From Caldifarciminota bacterium (lineage in GTDB: Bacteria; Hydrothermota; Hydrothermia; LBFQ01; DSFT01), in contig WGAQ01000061.1 in assembly GCA_015494735.1 (NCBI GenBank), positions 1-6,223 on the forward strand: a DNA stretch of 6,223 nucleotides, given 5' to 3'. Positions 1 to 5,905 of the stretch are shown here, piece after piece. The translations under genes and the position numbers were made by a program. Every line of letters starts with the position of its first letter. The stretch's first letter is position 1. The notes under the pieces are model-generated. The model was not told the origin of the DNA. It ran no database searches and saw only the letters and a list, made by a program, of their open reading frames with translations.

Positions 1-24
1 CCCTTCGGTGGCTCTTTATTTAAT

Positions 25-1728
25 TCACTCCATCATCGGAATCCAGATGCCCTTCTCCTTTGCTGTCTTTATCGCCAGTTCGTATCCCGCATCCGCATGC
101 CTGGCAACGCCTATTCCGGGGTCATTGGTCAGAACCCTCTTCAGCCTTATGTCCATTTCATCCGTTCCATCTGCCACTATAACCTGCCCCGCATGCAGGG
201 AGTATCCGATTCCCACACCACCACCGTGGTGGAAGGAGACCCATGTGGCACCACTCACTGCGTTGAGGGCAAAGTTCAAAAGGGGCCAGTCGGCTATGGC
301 ATCGGAGCCATCCTTCATGGCCTCCGTTTCCCTGTTGGGGGATGCAACGGAACCCGCATCGAGATGGTCTCTCCCGATGACGATGGGGGCCTTGACCTTC
401 CCCTCCCTGACCAGTTTGTTGAACAGCAAACCTGCTTTATCCCTCTCCCCATAACCCAGCCAGCATATACGGGCGGGGAGTCCCTGAAACTCCACCCTCT
501 CCTGCGCCATCCTGAGCCACCTGTGCAGGTATTCCTTCTCCGGAAAGAGCTTTATCAATTCCTCATCTATGGTGTAAATGTCCTCAGGGTCTCCGGAGAG
601 GGCAACCCATCTGAAAGGACCCATTCCCAGGGAAAAGAGGTCCCTTATATATGCGGGGACGAATCCGGGATACTTCCAGGTGCCGTCGGGATTCTTTATC
701 TCCTCCTCCTTCAAATCGCTGTACCCCAGTCTTGCCCCTTCCACAGCATTTCCCCTGAGATTATTGCCGTAATCGAAGGTTTCCGCCCCCATCTCCTGAA
801 GTTTCACCATAAGCCTCACGTGTTTCGCCATGGTCCTGTAGGAGCGCCTCAGGTACTCGTCCGGATTCTTCTTCCTGAGTTCCACAGCCTCCTCGTAGGT
901 CAGACCCTCGGGCACATATCCGTTGAGGGGGTCGTGGGCGCTGGTCTGGTCGGTAAGGAGGTCGGGAACCACACCCCTCTCCACCAGCCTCTCCAGAAGG
1001 GTCACCACGTTTCCAATCCAGACTATGCTCTTCGCTATGCCCTTCTCCTTATACTCCAGAGCCCTGTCGATGGCCCTATCCAGGTCGTGCTCAATCTCGT
1101 CCAGATACCGGGTGTAAAGGCGCTTCTTCGCCCTCTCCTCGTTCACCTCCGCCGCCAGATACGTGGCATTGTTCATCGTGGCCGCAAGGGGCTGGGCTCC
1201 GCTCATGCCACCGCAACCGCCTGAAACTATCAATTTCCCGCGGAGGTTATCCGTTCCGAAACGCTTCCTGCCCGCAGCGGCAAATGTCTCGTACGTTCCC
1301 TGAAGTATGCCCTGCGTCCCTATGTAAATCCATGAGCCGGCGGTCATCTGCCCGTACATTATGAGTCCAAGGCGCTCCAGATGATGGAAGTGCTCCCACG
1401 TGGCCCACTTCGGGACCAGATTGGAGTTGGCAATGATTACCCGGGGAGCCCACCTGTGGGTCTTGAATACCCCAACCGGCTTTCCGCTCTGGACCAGAAG
1501 GGTATCGTCCTCATCCATCCGCTTCAGGGTTTCCACTATAGCATCGAATGCCTCCCAGTTTCGAGCCGCCTTACCGGTGCCCCCGTAAACGATGAGATTA
1601 TCGGGGTCTTCTGCCACATCCGGGTCCAGGTTATTCATAATCATCCGGAGGGGCGCCTCCAGCTGCCAGTTCCTGGCATGCAACTTCGTTCCACGGGGCG
1701 CCCTGACCACTCTCCTGTTTCCCTTCAT
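25..1728 (-). CDS. hutU: Urocanate hydratase (urocanase, HutU)
   Basis: Cytoplasmic NAD+-dependent enzyme that hydrates urocanate to 4-imidazolone-5-propionate, the second step of histidine degradation. The 567-residue product is full length for the family (usually about 550-560). The N-terminus carries the family segment EAPLRMIMNNLDPDVAE (residues 25-41). A glycine-rich YGGTGKAARNW follows at 48-58, then QSGKP at 80-84 and GGCGGMSGAQPLAATM at 170-185. The catalytic cysteine is C422 in LPARICWLGYGER, equivalent to Cys410 of the Pseudomonas enzyme. The C-terminal block IGRDHLDAGSVASPNRE (451-467) and HHGGGVGIGYSLHAG (500-514) are also typical. The ATG at 1728 matches the expected family N-terminus. 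No Shine-Dalgarno site precedes it, but TAAAAT lies six bases upstream. The gene begins 37 bases after the nuclease-like gene. No hutH, hutI or hutG is visible, though downstream sequence is cut off. One oddity is Cys where many bacterial homologues have Leu in the GLGGM-type loop. The function call is very secure. Confidence 0.97.
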   Translation of the reverse strand: MKGNRRVVRAPRGTKLHARNWQLEAPLRMIMNNLDPDVAEDPDNLIVYGGTGKAARNWEAFDAIVETLKRMDEDDTLLVQSGKPVGVFKTHRWAPRVIIANSNLVPKWATWEHFHHLERLGLIMYGQMTAGSWIYIGTQGILQGTYETFAAAGRKRFGTDNLRGKLIVSGGCGGMSGAQPLAATMNNATYLAAEVNEERAKKRLYTRYLDEIEHDLDRAIDRALEYKEKGIAKSIVWIGNVVTLLERLVERGVVPDLLTDQTSAHDPLNGYVPEGLTYEEAVELRKKNPDEYLRRSYRTMAKHVRLMVKLQEMGAETFDYGNNLRGNAVEGARLGYSDLKEEEIKNPDGTWKYPGFVPAYIRDLFSLGMGPFRWVALSGDPEDIYTIDEELIKLFPEKEYLHRWLRMAQERVEFQGLPARICWLGYGERDKAGLLFNKLVREGKVKAPIVIGRDHLDAGSVASPNRETEAMKDGSDAIADWPLLNFALNAVSGATWVSFHHGGGVGIGYSLHAGQVIVADGTDEMDIRLKRVLTNDPGIGVARHADAGYELAIKTAKEKGIWIPMME

Positions 1729-1734
1729 GCTTCA

Positions 1735-1740
1735 ATTTTA
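1735..1740 (-). promoter_or_regulatory. Possible -10 element (TAAAAT) for hutU
   Basis: On the minus strand TATAAAAT runs into TTGAAGC-ATG, so the TAnnnT-type hexamer ends six bases before the hutU start. It is an A+T-rich patch in an otherwise G+C-rich 37-base gap. No convincing -35 box lies 17 bases upstream and no Shine-Dalgarno site is present. If real, the transcript would be leaderless or nearly so. The call rests on position and on similarity to the elements before rarA and the lipoprotein gene. Confidence 0.35.
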
Positions 1741-1765
1741 TACCCGAAAGGACCCCGGGATGGAC

Positions 1766-2848
1766 TCACCGGACCTCGATGAAGATGGAGCTCTCCGGAT
1801 ATCCGAACTCCTTCAGCATCCTTTTGACGATATCGATTACTCCTCTAACACTGAGGTTCGTCTCTACATATATCCCCGTATCCCCTATCGACTCTGGAAA
1901 CCTCAATTCCCTTCTGTCCTTCGAGAAGTACGGTCTTTTACGACCCCTCAGGCCCAGAACCCTCTCGAAATCCTCCCTATGGTCAGAGGCTATCATCCCG
2001 GATACCCTTATAAGGAACTCCTTCCAGGAGGAGACGGGAATCCTCTTTCCTCTGAATGTGCACGCCCGGATGGTCCTTCCAGTGAAGAAATCCGAAGGCA
2101 CCCTGCTCAGCTCTATAGACCGGGATTCACTGCTTATGGAATCTCCATCTTCTATATTATCGGAGACAATTCCGGAATGATTTCCCGCAATCTGTTTCAG
2201 GAAAACTTCCACAATGTCCGGGTCCGGCCTATATCCACTCATCCTTTCAACTGTATCTGCCAGCAGATTCATCAGTTCTTCATCGGGTCCCTCTATAATC
2301 CTCCTCCATGCTTCCGGAAGAACCTTCTTCAGAACCTGCATCTTCTTCCTGCTTCTGTATATCTCCTCCGCATATCGGAAGGATTTACCTGAAATAACAT
2401 TAGCCTTCGAAAGCAATTTCTCGAACATGTCGGCTGCATCCCCTATATCCTGGTCGAGGAGGTCTATGGTATAGAACTTCCTCTCCTCCCACTTACCCTC
2501 CTCCAGAGGCCTGTAGAACCACCAGCTCACCCCGTTGGTGAGGACTGCAAGCGGCACCCCTTCCCTGAATGCATATCCAAGGAGTTGCTCGTGATGATGC
2601 TCCAGAGATTCGGCAGGCTTCTTGACCTCCAGGAAAACTTTCGGCTTCCCGTCGTGCATCAGGGCATAATCCACCCTGCCCCTGCCCACGGAATACTCCG
2701 GATAAACCTCGTTTACATCGAAGGGATCCCATCCCAGAACACTCAATAACCTCAGAACCACAGCCTGCTTTATGGCAGGTTCATCCCTGCCCCATATCCT
2801 CCCATCTTCCCGAATCCTTCGTATGGCTTCCATCAATTCATCCCTCAT
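1766..2848 (-). CDS. Stand-alone HsdR N-terminal-type (PD-(D/E)XK) nuclease-like protein
   Basis: This 360-residue protein resembles the N-terminal nuclease domain of type I restriction R subunits, but it has no helicase motor. The N-terminal helical part (1-45) contains EPAIKQAVVLRLLSVLGWD. The nuclease core follows: an upstream E47/Y49, D60 in GRVDYAL, and E74-x-K76 in VFLEVKKP. Q88-x3-Y92 (HEQLLGYAF) is a QxxxY motif typical of RecB/HsdR-like nucleases, so all the usual catalytic positions appear intact. A middle helical linker (about 130-220) and a polar stretch lead to a distinct C-terminal domain (about 252-360). That domain contains GRKRPYFS (302-309) and TGIYVETNLS (324-333), segments I associate with other small restriction-like proteins. 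The start at 2848 overlaps the rarA stop as ATGA, with GGGGGAGGAAA just before it. An in-frame ATG at 2887 would add 13 residues inside rarA and is less likely. No methyltransferase or specificity subunit is nearby. The fold is fairly sure; nuclease activity and target are unknown. Confidence 0.85.
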   Translation of the reverse strand: MRDELMEAIRRIREDGRIWGRDEPAIKQAVVLRLLSVLGWDPFDVNEVYPEYSVGRGRVDYALMHDGKPKVFLEVKKPAESLEHHHEQLLGYAFREGVPLAVLTNGVSWWFYRPLEEGKWEERKFYTIDLLDQDIGDAADMFEKLLSKANVISGKSFRYAEEIYRSRKKMQVLKKVLPEAWRRIIEGPDEELMNLLADTVERMSGYRPDPDIVEVFLKQIAGNHSGIVSDNIEDGDSISSESRSIELSRVPSDFFTGRTIRACTFRGKRIPVSSWKEFLIRVSGMIASDHREDFERVLGLRGRKRPYFSKDRRELRFPESIGDTGIYVETNLSVRGVIDIVKRMLKEFGYPESSIFIEVR

Positions 2849-4116
2849 TTTCCTCCCCCGTAATGCTTTTTGAACCTGCCCCACCATTTGCGGAGACGCC
2901 TCTTTATGTGAATCTCGTGCCCCTGCTCTCCAGGCTCGTAAATCTCTGCATTTTCCAGTCCCTCCGGTAGATAATTCTCCAGGACGAAGTGGCCGGGGTA
3001 ATCGTGGGGATACCTGTACCCCTTCCCGTATCCGAATCTCTCCATGAGACGGGTGGCGGGGTTTCGCAGGTGCATGGGTATGGGCACGTTGGGATTCTCC
3101 TCCACCAGCCGATAGGCCCGCTTCAGGGCCACGTACGCGCTGTTGCTCTTGGGAGCGCTGGCCAGGTATATGGTGGCCTCAGCGAGGGGAATGGCCCCCT
3201 CCGGCAGTCCCACCCTCTCCACCGCCTGAAAGGCTGCAACAGCAATGACCAGGGCAAAGGGGTCCGCCAGCCCCACATCCTCCGCCGCATGAATTATGAG
3301 CCTTCGCGCTATGTAAAGGGGGTCCTCCCCTGCCTTGAGCATGCGGGCCAGGTAGTACATGGCAGCATCGGGGTCGCTTCCCCTGATGGACTTTATGAAG
3401 GCGCTTATGGTATCGTAATGGGCGTCCCTGTCCTTATCGTATCGCACGTACTTCATGGAAGCCCTCTCGATGTCCTGCACATCGATGGTCTTTCTCCCTT
3501 CGGATTCCGCCATCCGGGCTGCCATCTCCAGGGTGTTGTACAGGACCCGGGCATCCCCTCCGGATACATCGATTAAGAAGTCCTTTGCATCGCGCGTTAT
3601 CCTGAATCCGGGGAGCCCTCTCCTATCGGAAAGGGCCCTATCCACCAGTTCCGACAGATGCTCCCCTGCCAGCGGCTCCAGACGATATACCACCATCCGG
3701 GAGAGAAGGGGAGCAATCACCTCGAAGGAGGGGTTCTCCGTCGTGGCCCCTATGAGTATCACCCTCCCCTCCTCCACCTCCCTGAGAAGGGCAGACTGCT
3801 GCGAGCGATTGAATCTGTGGATTTCGTCAAGAATGAGAACGATGCGCAGCAAATCCCCTCCGGATATGGCCTTCCTTATATCCTTCAGAGTGGCATCCAC
3901 TGCAGAAAATTCCACGAATGGAAGTCCCGATTTCTTTGCGAGGATTCGGGCTATGGTGGTCTTTCCCACACCGGGAGGTCCCCACAGTATTATGGAACTG
4001 AGATTTCCCGTTTCGTACATCTTTCGTATGGGTCCTCCCTCCCCTATCAGATGCTCCTGCCCCACCACCTCATCCAGAGTCGAGGGCCTCATCCTGATTG
4101 CAAGAGGTTTTTCCAT
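2845..4116 (-). CDS. rarA: Replication-associated recombination protein A (RarA/MgsA AAA+ ATPase)
   Basis: A 423-residue AAA+ ATPase of the RarA/MgsA/WRNIP1 family. These are clamp-loader-like proteins that act at stalled replication forks and single-strand gaps. The N-terminus LAIRMRPSTLDEVVGQEHL (5-23) is diagnostic. Walker A is GPPGVGKT (46-53), Walker B is LILDEIH (94-100) followed by RFNRSQQ, sensor 1 lies in GATTENPSFE (123-132), the arginine finger is R140 in LLSRMVVY, and sensor 2 is in GGDARVLYNTLE (187-198, R190). The C-terminal tetramerisation/helical part has the family motifs YDTISAFIKSIRGSDPDAA (234-252), DPLYIARR, AAEDVGLADP, APKSNSAY and YRYPHDYPGHF (368-378). Length is normal. 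The frame stays open for 90 codons upstream, but homologues begin near the ATG at 4116, which follows AGGGGA, a weak ribosome site. The gene is divergent from the lipoprotein gene and overlaps the nuclease-like gene downstream. Identification is very secure. Confidence 0.96.
   Translation of the reverse strand: MEKPLAIRMRPSTLDEVVGQEHLIGEGGPIRKMYETGNLSSIILWGPPGVGKTTIARILAKKSGLPFVEFSAVDATLKDIRKAISGGDLLRIVLILDEIHRFNRSQQSALLREVEEGRVILIGATTENPSFEVIAPLLSRMVVYRLEPLAGEHLSELVDRALSDRRGLPGFRITRDAKDFLIDVSGGDARVLYNTLEMAARMAESEGRKTIDVQDIERASMKYVRYDKDRDAHYDTISAFIKSIRGSDPDAAMYYLARMLKAGEDPLYIARRLIIHAAEDVGLADPFALVIAVAAFQAVERVGLPEGAIPLAEATIYLASAPKSNSAYVALKRAYRLVEENPNVPIPMHLRNPATRLMERFGYGKGYRYPHDYPGHFVLENYLPEGLENAEIYEPGEQGHEIHIKRRLRKWWGRFKKHYGGGK
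2849..2859 (-). promoter_or_regulatory. Strong Shine-Dalgarno site for the HsdR-N-like gene
   Basis: GGGGGAGGAAA immediately precedes the ATG at 2848 on the minus strand, inside the last codons of rarA. The GGAGG core is three bases from the start codon, slightly tight but strong. It decides the start at 2848 over the longer in-frame ATG at 2887 and supports translational coupling through the ATGA overlap. Confidence 0.7.
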
Positions 4117-4127
4117 TCCCCTATTCA

Positions 4128-4133
4128 AGTTTA
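4128..4133 (-). promoter_or_regulatory. Possible -10 element (TAAACT) for rarA
   Basis: The minus strand reads TTTAAACTTGAATAGGGGA then ATG (4116). TAAACT fits a TAnnnT -10 box ending 11 bases before the start codon. The same nine bases, TTTAAACTT, precede the divergent lipoprotein gene on the plus strand (4313-4321). No clear -35 is visible, so this is a tentative call based on position and recurrence. Confidence 0.35.
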
Positions 4134-4314
4134 AAGGAGCGGACTGCAGGCTCTCATCCGGGACCTCCCGCAGGGTAGCAGACAACACGTCGATGGGTTC
4201 GTGGAAAAGGAGCAGAAAGAAAAAGCACGACGGATACCGGAGGGCAAAAGCCTCCATGCCATGAACCAACTGGTCGGATTCGGAGCCACGAACGGACCCC
4301 TTTCGAATGGGTTT

Positions 4315-4320
4315 TAAACT
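4315..4320 (+). promoter_or_regulatory. Possible -10 element (TAAACT) for the lipoprotein gene
   Basis: TTTTAAACTTTGGTGG directly precedes the ATG at 4328. TAAACT ends seven bases before that start, matching the spacing seen for hutU and close to that for rarA. If this is the promoter, the upstream ATG at 4307 cannot be the start codon. No good -35 hexamer is visible. The rest of the divergent region (4117-4327) shows no gene, no long repeat and no obvious operator. Confidence 0.3.
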
Positions 4321-4327
4321 TTGGTGG

Positions 4328-5905
4328 ATGGTCAGGAGAACTGGAATTTTCGTTCTATCATTGCTGGCATTCCTCTCCTGCTCCACGGATAAACCTTCCG
4401 TGCATCTGGAAAATGAAACCGTGGTGGTGAATCCCTCCCCGGCCCATTACGTTTACCTCCTGAAAATACGCTCCCTGGAGCCACTGCGCATAGAGCCCAT
4501 AGTCATGGAATCGGACTCAACCATACGGATAGAAGCATCCGGGGCCATAGCCTTCCTGTACGCATGGGAGATGCCGGATTCCACCCTTCACTTTTCGCCG
4601 GAAAACATACTGCCCATGGGTTCCACAGTGGAAGGGCTGAAATCCCTAACGTATCTGCTCGCGGGAGATACGGCTGGATTCGTGAAAGCATACGAGCCTC
4701 CCCACCTCATGAGCACCTACCTGGAAATCACCTCTCCGGACGATTCCACACTCTCGAAGATGCTTATCGATTCCCTCTCCTCGAGCAATCCACTCACGCT
4801 GTTTCACACATGCATAAGCGCCCTTCGAATTCTGAAGGATACTGCCATAGCATCCAGGGCTCTGGGAAAGCTGGACGAGGATTCTCCCATGTGGTACAGA
4901 TGCAGGGTGATGCTCCTTTTGAAGCAGGGCAGGAGGGATGAGGCGAGTGCCGTTGCCACATCATCCCGCCTTTACGACCAGCCCTATCTACACGAGCACA
5001 TGGAGCCGGAGAGTATCCCGAAGGAATGGAAGCTCATCGATGACATCCTTCGCGGCCTTTACTACGCCGATTCCATCACACCCACGCAGGTGAAGGAACT
5101 GGAGACCCTCGTGGAGGACCCGGTGGAGACCCGCAGGAACCTCCTCTTCTTCCAGACGGGGAGGATACTGGGGCAGAAGAATATCCGTAAAACCCTGAAG
5201 AAATCCGACGACATAGGCCGCTATTACCTGGCCAGCCTGTATATGAAAGCGGGCGATACCTCATCCGCCCTCACCGTAATCCGCAACAGATTGAAGTCTG
5301 CGCCCATAGAAGACATTGCACCCTGGTGGTACGAACTCCTTCTGGAAGCCTCCTCCGATTCCTCCGAAAAACTGAATGCCATGGCCTATCTGGCATACTA
5401 TTACGGATGGCCCGAATACCGGGAATCCATAGAGGCCATAGCCCCCGACAGGGCCGACAGTTTGAAGAAATCCATCCAGGAGCTCCTACCGGAGGCTCCT
5501 CCGGTAAGTGGTAAGACCGTGGATGGGAAGGAGATAAAGTGGGAGGATTTGAAGGGCAGAACCGTGGTCCTGAACTTCTGGGCCACCTGGTGCGGACCCT
5601 GCAGGCGGGAGATTCCCCATCTGAACGAACTGGTAAGGGAATTCGGGGATGACTCCTCCATCGTATTCATAGCCATAACGAAGGAAGACAGAAAGACGGT
5701 GGAAAAATTCCTGAAGGAGCATCCCTTCGATTACACCATCCTGGTGGACGGAGACAGAATCACGCGGGATTACGGGGTCATGGCCTTTCCCACCCACTAC
5801 GTCATAAACCGGGAGGGAAGAATCGTATTCAACCAGATTGGTTACACGCCGGAACTGACGGAGAGATTGAGAGAGGTCCTCCTGATGCAGAAAGGGAGCC
5901 GGTGA
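4328..5905 (+). CDS. Lipoprotein with helical-repeat body and C-terminal TlpA-like thioredoxin domain
   Basis: A probable envelope-anchored thiol-disulfide oxidoreductase of 525 residues. It begins MVRRTGIFVLSLLAFLSC, a lipoprotein signal with arginines, a hydrophobic core and lipidation at C18. The box FLSC is imperfect, with Phe at -3. Ser at +2 would permit outer-membrane sorting by E. coli rules. Residues of about 30-120 look beta-rich and unrecognised. About 140-380 is helical and TPR-like, for example around residues 296-326. After a Pro-rich linker (about 388-394) comes a TlpA/ResA-type domain: VVLNFWATWCGPCRREIP with the redox pair C422/C425, AITKEDRKTVEKFL, and cis-proline P488 in AFPTHYVI. 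Members of this group usually reduce or rearrange disulfides outside the cytoplasm. An in-frame ATG at 4307 would add MGFKLWW. I prefer 4328 for the compact signal peptide and the TAAACT element just upstream, but neither start has a well-placed Shine-Dalgarno site. The stop overlaps the next gene's ATG. The thioredoxin domain is certain; substrate is unknown. Confidence 0.88.
   Translation: MVRRTGIFVLSLLAFLSCSTDKPSVHLENETVVVNPSPAHYVYLLKIRSLEPLRIEPIVMESDSTIRIEASGAIAFLYAWEMPDSTLHFSPENILPMGSTVEGLKSLTYLLAGDTAGFVKAYEPPHLMSTYLEITSPDDSTLSKMLIDSLSSSNPLTLFHTCISALRILKDTAIASRALGKLDEDSPMWYRCRVMLLLKQGRRDEASAVATSSRLYDQPYLHEHMEPESIPKEWKLIDDILRGLYYADSITPTQVKELETLVEDPVETRRNLLFFQTGRILGQKNIRKTLKKSDDIGRYYLASLYMKAGDTSSALTVIRNRLKSAPIEDIAPWWYELLLEASSDSSEKLNAMAYLAYYYGWPEYRESIEAIAPDRADSLKKSIQELLPEAPPVSGKTVDGKEIKWEDLKGRTVVLNFWATWCGPCRREIPHLNELVREFGDDSSIVFIAITKEDRKTVEKFLKEHPFDYTILVDGDRITRDYGVMAFPTHYVINREGRIVFNQIGYTPELTERLREVLLMQKGSR
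5478..5506. repeat. Paired palindromes at the linker before the thioredoxin domain
   Basis: AGGAGCTCCT (5478-5487) is a perfect 10-base palindrome. Sharing its last T, an inverted repeat follows with arms TACCGGAGG and CCTCCGGTA (5487-5495 and 5498-5506) separated by CT. In mRNA it could fold as an eight-pair stem with a GCTC loop. It encodes the Pro-rich linker between the helical body and the thioredoxin domain. No U-tract follows and the reading frame continues, so it is not a normal terminator. It may be chance in G+C-rich codons. Confidence 0.5.
5894..5898 (+). promoter_or_regulatory. Shine-Dalgarno site for the glycosyltransferase gene
   Basis: GGGAG, within AAAGGGAG, lies six bases before the ATG at 5905, inside the last codons of the lipoprotein gene. 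It fixes the start of the downstream gene and supports co-translation through the TGATG overlap. Confidence 0.65.

Noticed and set aside
97..1224. Long open frame on the plus strand (375 codons) antisense to hutU
   Set aside because: It lies entirely inside the unmistakable urocanase gene. Its product has no recognisable motif and reads as a complement of conserved hutU codons.
1733..1740. Archaeal TATA box before hutU
   Set aside because: TATAAAAT sits 6-8 bases from the ATG, too close for a TATA box about 26 bases before the transcript start. The rest of the window looks bacterial.
1741..1760. Possible terminator between the nuclease-like gene and hutU
   Set aside because: The minus strand has only a four-pair CCCG/CGGG stem with a nine-base loop and no T-tract. 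It is too weak to call.
1592..2392. Plus-strand open frame (266 codons) across the hutU/nuclease junction
   Set aside because: It is antisense to two supported genes and their gap, with no domain and no ribosome site I can identify.
1766..2848. A type I restriction-modification system
   Set aside because: Only the HsdR N-terminal nuclease-like domain is present. There is no helicase motor, hsdM, hsdS or other methylase in the window.
3455..4264. Plus-strand open frame (269 codons) antisense to rarA
   Set aside because: It covers the Walker A, Walker B and sensor regions of rarA on the other strand. The product is Ser/Arg-rich with no domain, typical of an antisense shadow.
4117..4386. 90-codon N-terminal extension of rarA with a hydrophobic Phe/Leu stretch
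   Set aside because: The frame is open, but RarA proteins start near MEKPLAIRMRP. The extension would overlap the divergent lipoprotein gene and carries no family sequence.
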